A stretch of 9,054 nt of DNA from Collinsella sp. (GTDB lineage: Bacteria > Actinomycetota > Coriobacteriia > Coriobacteriales > Coriobacteriaceae): NCBI GenBank assembly GCA_019424965.1, contig JAHYYL010000023.1, forward strand, positions 1 through 9,054, read 5' to 3'. Made by a program: the position numbers and the translations under genes. The notes under the pieces are model-generated. The model saw nothing but the letters and a program-made list of their open reading frames with translations. It did no database searches and had not been told where the DNA came from. Of the stretch, positions 1 through 6,611 are shown in pieces (position 1 is the stretch's first letter; each line of letters starts with the position of its first letter).

Positions 1-136
1 TGCGGAAACGCGGGGCCCGTTCAGGCTGTTGCGTTGAGATTGAAAATCAACCTTTTCCTGGTACGGGGCAGAAATAATCACTCTTCGAGCGCTTATTTCT
101 ATCCACCGTCCCGATAAAACCCTGATGCGATAGACC
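1..136. other. Left-edge stretch with no supported gene
   Basis: Several frames stay open here by chance. One plus-strand frame from position 2 stops at 35-37 and could be the last 11 codons of a gene lying to the left, but nothing about its residues is recognisable. Two small inverted repeats are present, at 33-51 and 71-99. I see no promoter or RNA gene that I can support. Confidence 0.5.
71..99 (-). terminator. Stem-loop downstream of thiN, possible transcript end
   Basis: GAAATAA at 71-77 pairs perfectly with TTATTTC at 93-99. Inside it, CTC at 81-83 pairs with GAG at 87-89 around a 3-base loop. Read as minus-strand RNA, the position 90/80 mismatch becomes a G-U wobble, leaving one mismatch in a 13-position stem, so the hairpin is more stable in the thiN direction. 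It lies about 40 bases past the thiN stop. No U-tract follows, so it may be a Rho-dependent end, an RNA-stability hairpin, or chance. Confidence 0.3.
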
Positions 137-778
137 TTATTTGTAGAGGTAGGCGATGGCGGTGCCGGTGTGGACTTGGATCGTGGCTGTTGACCTTACG
201 ACGTTGCTGATGCCCGTGTCCGCCAACAGGCCCAGGGGGCTGCGGTCTAACTCCCATTCTAGGCCGTGTTCGCTTACTACCGTCCCGGGGGCTATGGCGA
301 TGATGGAGAACGTCTTGCCTTCGGCGCTCTCGATGGTCCACGACTCACCTCCGTGAAGGATGCGGGCGACCACCTTGTCCTCGACAATCCAGACAGGGGC
401 ATCCTCGTAACCCGCGAGCAGCCCCAGTACGGATAACGCCATATCAGGACGGCCGCCAGTGGCGCAGGTTACAACCACTTCGGCACCCGGCCAGCGGCGG
501 CGGACGGAACAGAGCGCCAGCGCCAGATCGGTATAGTCCTTGTAGGGGTCGTGGCGTTCTACCTCAAAGGCTTCGGCGGCATCGACTAACGCACGACCCG
601 CATCGCTCACCGTGTCGGCATCCCCCACATAAACGTCGCAGCTCAACCCCGCGCCCAGCAGCGCATCGAGCCCGCGGTCCACAGCTACGATGTGGTCGCA
701 CTCCCCCGCTAGCCTACGCAACAAATCCGCACTCGCCACCACGGGCGAGCCGCAGACCACTAATACCTTAAAAGCCAC
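137..778 (-). CDS. thiN: Thiamine pyrophosphokinase (thiamine diphosphokinase)
   Basis: This 213-residue cytoplasmic enzyme should transfer pyrophosphate from ATP to thiamine, giving the cofactor thiamine diphosphate (EC 2.7.6.2). Family motifs appear in order: VAVDRGLDALL near residues 31-41, GDADT at 52-56 (usually GDFDS), KDYTDLALAL at 80-89 (the KDxTD substrate/metal motif), and GGRPD at 108-112. The C-terminal part is the usual beta-rich substrate-binding half, with SNVVRS at 191-196 where SN-starting motifs are typical. Length fits the roughly 210-residue family. The start is GTG at 778. An AGG 8 bases upstream overlaps the TAG stop of the HAD gene, and a closer GAGGG is also present, so translation is probably coupled to that gene across the 9-base gap. 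The GGRxDHxxxN motif is divergent: Met and Ser replace His and Asn. Identity is confident; full activity is not proven by sequence. Confidence 0.88.
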   Translation of the reverse strand: MAFKVLVVCGSPVVASADLLRRLAGECDHIVAVDRGLDALLGAGLSCDVYVGDADTVSDAGRALVDAAEAFEVERHDPYKDYTDLALALCSVRRRWPGAEVVVTCATGGRPDMALSVLGLLAGYEDAPVWIVEDKVVARILHGGESWTIESAEGKTFSIIAIAPGTVVSEHGLEWELDRSPLGLLADTGISNVVRSTATIQVHTGTAIAYLYK

Positions 779-787
779 AGCCCTCGC

Positions 788-1477
788 CTAGCCCTCAAAC
801 TCAAGAACGCGGGCCAGGTCCAGCTCTTCATAGCTATCGATGAAGATATCGCAGTTAGCACGCACCTCGTCGCGCTCCATACGGCCGTGCGGGTCATAAA
901 TGCCCACACGCTTAAAGCCGGCGACCCCAGAGCTCTTAAGGCCAAAGACGGCGTCCTCAAACACCCATGCGCGCTCAAACTTGTGCCCATGGTGCTCCTC
1001 CAGACGGCGCAGCGCCAGCTCGTATACGTCGGGGAATTGTTTGGAGCGTCCTGCCTCACCCGTCGTGGTAACAAACTCCATGTACGCGTCGAGCCCGGCT
1101 CCCGCTAGCGCAGAACTAACCAGCTCGGCCGGCGTGGACGTGGCAACGCACATGGCAATGCCGGCCGCCTTCGCCTGCTCCAAAAATGCAAGCAGGCCGT
1201 CGCGCGGCGGCACCTTAGAGTAGCCATCGATCAGAATGTCGCTCAGCTCGCGATACAGCTCCTCGCCATTCGCTCCAATGCCCCAGGTGTCGTGGTAGGC
1301 CTGGCACTCGTCCTCGAGCGACAAATGCTCAAACTGGGCAAAATCGTCGACCGTCACGTCAGCTCCGTGGCGATGCAATAACTCGGGCTGCGCATAGGCC
1401 CAAACGGGAGTGCTATTTACCAGCGTGCCGTCGCAATCGAAAATAAAAGCGACATTGTGGGCGGCGGTCTGGGACAT
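788..1477 (-). CDS. HAD-superfamily phosphatase (subfamily IA, beta-PGM/Gph-like)
   Basis: A predicted 229-residue cytoplasmic phosphohydrolase of the haloacid dehalogenase superfamily. All four motifs are visible: motif I FDCDGTLV with nucleophile D14 and acid/base D16; motif II ATSTP at 112-116 (T113); motif III Lys K146 in GRSKQFPD; motif IV acidic pair E174-D175 in WVFEDAVFG. The segment between motifs I and II looks like the helical cap of subfamily IA, as in beta-phosphoglucomutase and phosphoglycolate phosphatase. The substrate cannot be read from sequence. The start is placed at the ATG ending at 1477, because GAAAGG lies 7 bases upstream on the minus strand. An in-frame TTG at 1498 would add seven residues (TSKGSF region) but has no better ribosome site. 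It runs into thiN with a 9-base gap, so the two probably share a transcript. A link to glycogen metabolism through its divergent neighbour glgB is only a possibility. Confidence 0.87.
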   Translation of the reverse strand: MSQTAAHNVAFIFDCDGTLVNSTPVWAYAQPELLHRHGADVTVDDFAQFEHLSLEDECQAYHDTWGIGANGEELYRELSDILIDGYSKVPPRDGLLAFLEQAKAAGIAMCVATSTPAELVSSALAGAGLDAYMEFVTTTGEAGRSKQFPDVYELALRRLEEHHGHKFERAWVFEDAVFGLKSSGVAGFKRVGIYDPHGRMERDEVRANCDIFIDSYEELDLARVLEFEG

Positions 1478-1484
1478 AAACGAA

Positions 1485-1490
1485 CCTTTC
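1485..1490 (-). promoter_or_regulatory. Ribosome binding site that fixes the HAD gene start
   Basis: On the minus strand this reads GAAAGG and sits 7 bases before the ATG ending at 1477. It favours that ATG over the TTG seven codons upstream. Confidence 0.6.
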
Positions 1491-1499
1491 GATGTCAAA

Positions 1500-1530
1500 T
1501 GGTAAACAACCTGCTAAAAACGTTTTACCA
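1500..1530. promoter_or_regulatory. Operator-like inverted repeat, distal pair
   Basis: TGGTAAAC at 1500-1507 faces GTTTTACCA at 1522-1530. Between them, a second overlapping near-palindrome runs 1512-1530: TGCTAAAAAC meeting GTTTTACCA, with the exact core AAAACGTTTT at 1517-1526. A palindrome centred on CG is the general form of LacI/GalR-family operators, and that family often controls glucan and maltodextrin genes. This is a resemblance, not an identification. It lies just upstream of the HAD start and about 300 bases from glgB. Confidence 0.5.
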
Positions 1531-1561
1531 AACGTCAAACTAACAATCTTGAAACCCTAAT

Positions 1562-1587
1562 TGGTAAAACTGTCAAGAGTTTTACCA
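1562..1587. promoter_or_regulatory. Operator-like inverted repeat, perfect 10-bp arms
   Basis: TGGTAAAACT at 1562-1571 and AGTTTTACCA at 1578-1587 are exact reverse complements, separated by the 6-base spacer GTCAAG. The arms share the TGGTAAAAC half-site with the pair at 1500-1530, giving four copies in under 90 bases. The arrangement suggests binding of a dimeric, possibly cooperative, transcription factor. It overlaps a weak plus-strand promoter candidate and the minus-strand TTGACA, so it could control both directions. Confidence 0.6.
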
Positions 1588-1697
1588 TCGCAATTCTGCC
1601 AGTGGTCTAAACATGGCGCTTACCGATTAAACGCCGCCCTAAAACCACTTTCCTTCATAAAAGTAACGTACAGGTGTTATCGTAGTTTCTGCCGAAA

Positions 1698-1723
1698 GTT
1701 CCACCGAGCACGCGAGGTGGAAC
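1698..1723 (+). promoter_or_regulatory. Stem-loop in the presumed glgB leader
   Basis: GTTCCACC at 1698-1705 and GGTGGAAC at 1716-1723 form a perfect 8-bp stem with a 10-base loop. A second, weaker pairing, CGAATC at 1723-1728 with GATTCG at 1751-1756, follows directly and encloses a short ATAG/CTAT pairing. No U-tract follows. The elements could be an operator or leader-RNA structure; no known riboswitch is recognisable. Confidence 0.4.
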
Positions 1724-1823
1724 GAATCATAGAACTATCGCCGTCCCTTCGATTCGTGCAGCCTTGGACCTTTCGCATCTAGTCACCAAGGCAACACGCT
1801 GCCGCGTCATGATGGGATCAAAC

Positions 1824-4055
1824 GTGAGCGATACAAAGCTAAAGCCAGCAACCAAAAAGCCCGCTACCCGTAAAGCCGCCCCGCACGCACCGGAGCTCTC
1901 TAAGGACGATGTCTATCTGTTTGGCATTGGCATGTGGGAGCGTAGCTGGGAAAAGATGGGCGCGCATCCCGACACGCAGAACCGTACGCGCGGCTGGCGT
2001 TTTTGCGTTTGGGCGCCCGATGTAAAGAGCGTCCACGTCATTGGCGAATTTAACGACTGGAATGAGGAAGCCAACCCGCTGGTGCCCGTGCATACGAGCG
2101 CTATTTGGGAAGGCTTTATTCCTGGCGCCGAGCAGGGCCAACTCTATAAATATCTCATCGAGACCAACGACGGCGAAAAGCTCTACAAGGCCGATCCGTA
2201 CGCCTTTAAGGCCGAGTGCCCTCCGGGTACCGCGAGCGTACTGTGGACCCTCGATGGCTACAAGTGGAACGACACCGCGTGGCTCAAGCGCCGCGCCGGC
2301 CACAACCACATGTCGCAGCCGCTCAACATCTACGAAGTTCATATTGGCTCGTGGAAGCGCCACAGCGACGCGCCGCAGGGCGAGCCGGACGAGTACGGCA
2401 ACTACCCCGGTCCCATGGATCCCTTCCCCGCGCAGCGTGGCGAGTTCTACACCTACGACGACCTGTCGGTGGAGCTCGTGGACTACGTGCGCGACATGGG
2501 CTACACGCATATCGAGGTCCTGCCGCTTATGGAGCATCCCTTCGATGGCTCCTGGGGCTACCAGACGACCGGTTACTACGCCGCCACGTCGCGCTACGGC
2601 AACCCGCAGCAGCTCATGCACTTTATCGATGCATGTCACGAGGCGGGCATCGGCGTGATCATGGACTGGGTGCCCGGCGGTTTTTGCGCCGACGCCCACG
2701 GCCTTGCCACCTTTAACGGCCACATGCTGTTTGAGCACGAGATTCACCCCAACTGGGGCACGCACAAGTTCGACTTCGCCCGCGGCGAGGTCCGCTCCTT
2801 CCTTGTCTCCAACGTGCTGTACTGGCTCGAGAACTTCCACGTGGACGGCATTCGCATGGACGGCGTGTCCAGCATGCTATACCTCAACTTTGGCATCGAC
2901 GATCCCGGCCAAAAGAAGTTCAACAAGTACGGTACCGAGGAGGACCTGGACGCCAGCGCGTTTATCCGTCAGGTCAACTGCGCCGTGGAGGCCCATTTCC
3001 CCGACGTGATGATGATGGCCGAGGAGTCCACCGCGTGGCCGCTCGTGACCTATCCGCCGCAGGACGGCGGCCTAGGCTTCCACTACAAGTGGGACATGGG
3101 CTGGATGAACGACACCCTGCACTACATGCAGACCGATTTTCCGTGGCGCCCCGGCAACCACGGGCTGCTCACGTTCTCCATCATGTACGCCTTTACCGAG
3201 AACTTCATATGCCCGCTGAGCCACGACGAGGTCGTGCACGGTAAGTGCTCGCTCATCGGCCGTATGCCGGGCGACTGGTGGCGTCAGTTTGCCGGCCTGC
3301 GCACGCTGGCTTTCTACCAAATGACGCACCCCGGTGCCAAGCTCAACTTTATGGGCAACGAGATCGGCCAGTTTATTGAGTGGCGCTACTACGAGTCCAT
3401 TCAGTGGTTCCTGACCGAGGAGTACGAGACTCACAAGCACCATCAGGCATTCATCAAGGCGCTCAACCACCTGTACACCGCCGAGCCCGCCCTGTACGAG
3501 CGCGGCTACACCGATGACGGCTTTACCTGGATCGACGCGGACAACTCCAAGCAGTCCATCGTGAGCTTTGTGCGCCAGGGCGAGGACGTCGATGACGACC
3601 TGGTGATCCTGATCAACTTTGACCCGGCGAGCTACGAGAGCTTCCGCGTAGGCGTGCCGCGCGAGGGCGACTGGGAGGTCATCTTTGACTCCGACCGTCC
3701 CGAGTTTGGCGGCAGCGGATACGCCGGCGAGGAACCCCATACCTGCTCGAGCGAGCCCTATCCCTGGAACGGGCAGATGGACTCCATTGAGATTAAGGTG
3801 CCCGGCCTGGCAGGCGTGGTGCTTAAGCGCCGCGGTCCCAGCAGCTATAAGCCGCCGGTGGTCGAGGAGCCCAAGGCTGCGCCCAAGAAACGCACGTCCT
3901 CGGTGAAGCCCAAGCCTGCTTCTGCTAAGAAGGCTCCGGCCAAGGCCAAGGCAACCAAGGCTGCCAAGCCCGCCACGGCCAAAAAGACGGCCGCCAAAAC
4001 GGCTGCCCCCAAGGCCAAGACAGGCGCCGTTAAGGCATCTGGCAAGGACGCGTAA
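1824..4055 (+). CDS. glgB: 1,4-alpha-glucan branching enzyme with basic terminal tails
   Basis: GlgB (GH13, EC 2.4.1.18) cuts alpha-1,4 chains and re-attaches them through alpha-1,6 bonds during glycogen synthesis. Numbering is from the GTG at 1824 (743 residues). Residues 1-25 are rich in Lys, Ala, Pro and Thr. A CBM48 module (FCVWAPD, GEFNDWN) spans about 56-141. The GH13 barrel follows: region I DWVP at 281-284, nucleophile D346 after R344, acid/base E400 in MAEEST, and H467-D468 in SHDEVVHGK. A beta C-terminal domain ends near 670. Residues 676-743 are a histone-H1-like tail with 19 Lys, 20 Ala and 9 Pro in 68. The region I His (H340 in E. coli numbering) is Gly286 here. GTG 1824 is preceded by a weak GGGA at 6-base spacing. 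ATG at 1809 or 1812, or TTG at 1764, stay in frame and are possible, so the start is uncertain. The family assignment is secure. Confidence 0.93.
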   Translation: MSDTKLKPATKKPATRKAAPHAPELSKDDVYLFGIGMWERSWEKMGAHPDTQNRTRGWRFCVWAPDVKSVHVIGEFNDWNEEANPLVPVHTSAIWEGFIPGAEQGQLYKYLIETNDGEKLYKADPYAFKAECPPGTASVLWTLDGYKWNDTAWLKRRAGHNHMSQPLNIYEVHIGSWKRHSDAPQGEPDEYGNYPGPMDPFPAQRGEFYTYDDLSVELVDYVRDMGYTHIEVLPLMEHPFDGSWGYQTTGYYAATSRYGNPQQLMHFIDACHEAGIGVIMDWVPGGFCADAHGLATFNGHMLFEHEIHPNWGTHKFDFARGEVRSFLVSNVLYWLENFHVDGIRMDGVSSMLYLNFGIDDPGQKKFNKYGTEEDLDASAFIRQVNCAVEAHFPDVMMMAEESTAWPLVTYPPQDGGLGFHYKWDMGWMNDTLHYMQTDFPWRPGNHGLLTFSIMYAFTENFICPLSHDEVVHGKCSLIGRMPGDWWRQFAGLRTLAFYQMTHPGAKLNFMGNEIGQFIEWRYYESIQWFLTEEYETHKHHQAFIKALNHLYTAEPALYERGYTDDGFTWIDADNSKQSIVSFVRQGEDVDDDLVILINFDPASYESFRVGVPREGDWEVIFDSDRPEFGGSGYAGEEPHTCSSEPYPWNGQMDSIEIKVPGLAGVVLKRRGPSSYKPPVVEEPKAAPKKRTSSVKPKPASAKKAPAKAKATKAAKPATAKKTAAKTAAPKAKTGAVKASGKDA

Positions 4056-4080
4056 CAAAGCCGTTACCAATGCAATCACC

Positions 4081-4095
4081 CGCCCCGCCGGGGCG
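4081..4095 (+). promoter_or_regulatory. Intercistronic GC stem-loop after glgB
   Basis: CGCCCC pairs with GGGGCG around a GCC loop, 25 bases past the glgB stop. What follows is TAGGATATAAG, not a U-tract, so a classical terminator is unlikely. It may protect the upstream 3' end or attenuate read-through. TATAAG at 4101-4106 resembles a -10 box but has no -35 partner. Confidence 0.4.
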
Positions 4096-4113
4096 TAGGA
4101 TATAAGTCATAAC

Positions 4114-4148
4114 CGTTCCGGGAGAAACATCCCCGGGGGAAAGGAACG
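4114..4148 (+). promoter_or_regulatory. Possible hairpin covering the glgP ribosome binding site
   Basis: CGTTCC at 4114-4119 is the exact reverse complement of GGAACG at 4143-4148, which contains most of the Shine-Dalgarno AAAGGA (4140-4145), 4 bases before the ATG. An inner pairing of GGGA at 4120-4123 with TCCC at 4130-4133 nucleates the fold, leaving the G-rich segment 4134-4142 as a bulge. Competing pairings (CCGGG with CCCGG) would free the site. This could tune glgP translation. Confidence 0.35.
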
Positions 4149-4149
4149 T

Positions 4150-6576
4150 ATGAATAAGATCTTCGACAACAAGCAGGAGTTTACCGAGCTCTATCGCGAT
4201 GCCGTCATGAGCATCAGCGGCAAGAGCGTCGAGGCCGCCAGCGACCTCGACCGCTTTAACGCCCTGGCCAAGCTCGTGGCCGAGAAGGCGCGCACCGTTG
4301 CCACCAAGAGTGACGCCCGCGTCACCGCCGAGGGCAAAAAGCGCGTGTACTACTTCTCGATCGAGTTTTTGATCGGCCGCCTGCTCGACAACTACCTGCT
4401 CAACTTTGGTGTGCGCGACATGGTCGCCGAGGCACTCGACGACATGGGCTTTGACCTGTCCGTCATCGAGAACCAGGAGCCCGATCCGGCCCTGGGCAAC
4501 GGTGGCCTGGGTCGTCTGGCCGCGTGCTTCCTGGATTCCATGGCAGCCGAGGGCATTGCCGGCTACGGCAACGGCATGCGCTACCGCTACGGCCTGTTTA
4601 AGCAGGAGATCGTCAACGGCAGCCAGGTCGAGGCCACCGACGAGTGGCTCACCCACGGCTATCCTTGGGAAGTCCGCCGTCAGGACAAGGCCGTGACCAT
4701 TAAGTTTGGCGGCCGCGTCGAGGGCTTTGAGGAGAACGGCCGCACGTTCTACCGCACGGTAGACACGCAGGACATCCTGGCCGTCCCTTATGACATCCCC
4801 GTCGTGGGCTATGCCGGCGAGACCGTCAACAAGTTGCGCGTCTGGGCCGCCGAGCCGGTCGAGGAGCACTTTGACCTTGAGGCCTTCAACCGTGGCGACT
4901 ACGCCCTGGCCGATGCCGAGCGCGCCGAGGCCGAGGCCATCAGCGCCATTCTCTACCCCAACGACGCCGGCGAGCACGGCCGTCTGCTGCGCCTGAAGCA
5001 GGAGTACCTCTTTGTTTCGGCCGGCATCTACAGCCTGCTCGACACCTTTGAGAAGGAGCACGGCGCTAACTGGGAGTTGCTGCCGCAGTTTGTAGCCATC
5101 CACACCAACGATACCCACCCCGCCATGTGCGGCCCCGAGCTCATGCGCATTCTCATCGACGAGAAGAAGCTCGAGTGGGATGACGCCTGGAACATCGTGA
5201 CGCAGGTCGTGAGCTACACCAACCACACCATCCTGCCCGAGGCTCTGGAGAAGTGGCCCATCGGCACGTTCTCCAAGCTGCTCCCCCGCGTGTACCAGAT
5301 CATCGACGAGATCAGCCGTCGTTGGCACGAGTCGTTCGACACCACGAAGGAGGGCTGGCAGGAGCGTCTGCGCCAGACCGCCATCCTGTGGGACGGCGAG
5401 ATTCGCATGGCCAACCTGTCCGTGATCTGCAGCCACAGCGTCAACGGCGTGGCCAAGATCCATTCCGACATCATCAAGAACATCGTGCTCAAGGACTTCT
5501 ATGCCCTGACGCCCGAGAAGTTCAACAACAAGACCAACGGCATCTCGCACCGTCGCTTCTTTGCCGAGGCCAACCCCACCTACGCCAAGCTCGTGACCGA
5601 GGCCATTGGCGACGGCTGGCTCAAGGACGCCTTTGAGCTGGAGAAGCTCAAGGAGTTTAAGGACGACACCGAGTTCTTGAAGGCCGTAGGTGCCTCCAAG
5701 CGCGCTAACAAGGAGCGCCTTGCCGCCTACGTCAAGGCCGAGACCGGTCTGGTCATTGACCCCAACACCGTCTTCGATGTCCAGGTAAAGCGCTTCCATG
5801 CCTACAAGCGCCAGCTCATGAACATCATGAAGGTGATGGACATCTACAACCGTCGCATTGCCGATCCCAACTTCCACGTGACGCCGACGACCTTCATCTT
5901 TAGTGGCAAGGCTGCCTCGAGCTACACCTTTGCCAAGGAGACCATCCGCCTCATTAACTCCGTTGCCGACGTCATCAACAACGATGCCCGCGTCAACGAG
6001 GTCATGAAGGTCTGCTTTATCCCCAACTTCCGCGTGAGCAACGCCCAGCTCATCTACCCCGCCGCCGAGATCTCGGAGCAGATCTCCACGGCCGGCAAGG
6101 AGGCCTCGGGCACGTCCAACATGAAGCTCATGATGAACGGCGCCATTACGCTGGGCACCCTCGACGGCGCCAACATCGAGATCGCCGATCTGGCCGGCCG
6201 CGAGAACGAGGCCATCTTTGGCCTGACCGCCCCCGAGGTCGAGCAGCTCTGGGCATCCAACAGCTACTTTGCGTGGGACACCCTCAACGGCGACCGCGAG
6301 CGTCTGGGCCGCGTGATGGACGAGCTCAAGGACAACACGTTTGCGGGTCTTTCGGGCAACTTCGAGAGCATCTACAACGAGCTCATGAACAACAACGACC
6401 CCGACCTGGTCATGGCCGATTTCCGCAGCTACGTGGATGCATGGGAAAAGCTCACGGGCAGCTACGGCGACCAGGAGACCTGGAACCGCAAGGCTCTGCT
6501 CAACACCGCCTCGAGCGGCTGGTTCTCGAGCGACCGTACCATTCGCGAGTACCGCGACGAGATCTGGCACGCGTAA
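4150..6576 (+). CDS. glgP: Glycogen/maltodextrin phosphorylase
   Basis: This 808-residue PLP enzyme (GT35, EC 2.4.1.1) releases glucose-1-phosphate from non-reducing ends of alpha-1,4 glucans using phosphate. Visible motifs: YYFSIEFLIGR near 65-80; the glycine-rich loop GNGGLGR from 116; GYGNGMRYRYGLFKQ; NDTHP at 320-324; the phosphate-site segment KRFHAYKRQ, with R548 and K553 matching rabbit R569 and K574; and the PLP-binding Lys K659 in SGTSNMK (most homologues have GTGNMK). Length is close to E. coli GlgP (815) and MalP (797). The N-terminus is short, without the regulatory extension of animal phosphorylases. The ATG has AAAGGA 4 bases upstream. It lies 94 bases after glgB and 106 before glgC, so co-transcription is likely. 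Glycogen versus maltodextrin preference cannot be read from sequence; the neighbours favour glycogen. Confidence 0.94.
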   Translation: MNKIFDNKQEFTELYRDAVMSISGKSVEAASDLDRFNALAKLVAEKARTVATKSDARVTAEGKKRVYYFSIEFLIGRLLDNYLLNFGVRDMVAEALDDMGFDLSVIENQEPDPALGNGGLGRLAACFLDSMAAEGIAGYGNGMRYRYGLFKQEIVNGSQVEATDEWLTHGYPWEVRRQDKAVTIKFGGRVEGFEENGRTFYRTVDTQDILAVPYDIPVVGYAGETVNKLRVWAAEPVEEHFDLEAFNRGDYALADAERAEAEAISAILYPNDAGEHGRLLRLKQEYLFVSAGIYSLLDTFEKEHGANWELLPQFVAIHTNDTHPAMCGPELMRILIDEKKLEWDDAWNIVTQVVSYTNHTILPEALEKWPIGTFSKLLPRVYQIIDEISRRWHESFDTTKEGWQERLRQTAILWDGEIRMANLSVICSHSVNGVAKIHSDIIKNIVLKDFYALTPEKFNNKTNGISHRRFFAEANPTYAKLVTEAIGDGWLKDAFELEKLKEFKDDTEFLKAVGASKRANKERLAAYVKAETGLVIDPNTVFDVQVKRFHAYKRQLMNIMKVMDIYNRRIADPNFHVTPTTFIFSGKAASSYTFAKETIRLINSVADVINNDARVNEVMKVCFIPNFRVSNAQLIYPAAEISEQISTAGKEASGTSNMKLMMNGAITLGTLDGANIEIADLAGRENEAIFGLTAPEVEQLWASNSYFAWDTLNGDRERLGRVMDELKDNTFAGLSGNFESIYNELMNNNDPDLVMADFRSYVDAWEKLTGSYGDQETWNRKALLNTASSGWFSSDRTIREYRDEIWHA

Positions 6577-6611
6577 AGGCGCGCGAGCTCCCTTTGCCGC
6601 ACGGCATTACT

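Larger units (their letters stand above)
1478..1823. other. Divergent intergenic region between the HAD-thiN and glg units
   Basis: About 346 bases separate the two divergent start codons. The half nearest the HAD gene (1500-1590) is AT-rich and carries the TGGTAAAAC half-site cluster. The half nearest glgB carries two inverted repeats (1698-1723 and 1723-1756), probably within the glgB leader. On the minus strand a consensus TTGACA is complementary to 1571-1576, but no good -10 box lies at standard spacing. On the plus strand the best pair is TTGGTA (1561-1566) with TACCAT (1583-1588), 16 bases apart, each 4 of 6. I therefore cannot place either promoter firmly. No credible coding sequence was found here: the plus-strand frame at 1561-1782 has no ribosome site and no recognisable residues. 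Confidence 0.6.

Noticed and set aside
1561..1782. 73-codon plus-strand frame in the divergent intergenic region
   Set aside because: Starts with TTG inside the inverted repeat, has no ribosome site, and its residues look random.
1764..1823. Upstream in-frame extension of glgB from TTG 1764
   Set aside because: No ribosome site precedes it and the added residues have no family match; kept only as an alternative start.
1839..2840. 333-codon minus-strand open frame opposite the 5' part of glgB
   Set aside because: Shadow of glgB with no family features.
3849..4052. Separate H1/HU-like gene after glgB
   Set aside because: The Lys/Ala segment is in the same uninterrupted frame as the GlgB core, with no internal start or ribosome site, so it is a tail and not a gene.
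3072..4079. 335-codon minus-strand open frame opposite the 3' part of glgB
   Set aside because: Its Gly/Leu/Arg-rich N-terminus is just the antisense reading of the Lys/Ala tail; no ribosome site or motif.
4101..4106. TATAAG as a glgP promoter -10 box
   Set aside because: No -35-like sequence at 16-18 bases upstream; the expected place lies at the edge of the GC stem-loop.
4030..6570. 846-codon open frame on the minus strand opposite glgP
   Set aside because: It mirrors glgP in a GC-rich genome where third-position bias keeps the opposite strand open. Its translation is Val/Gly/Leu/Asp-rich with no family motif, and it runs through the glgB-glgP gap without a ribosome site.
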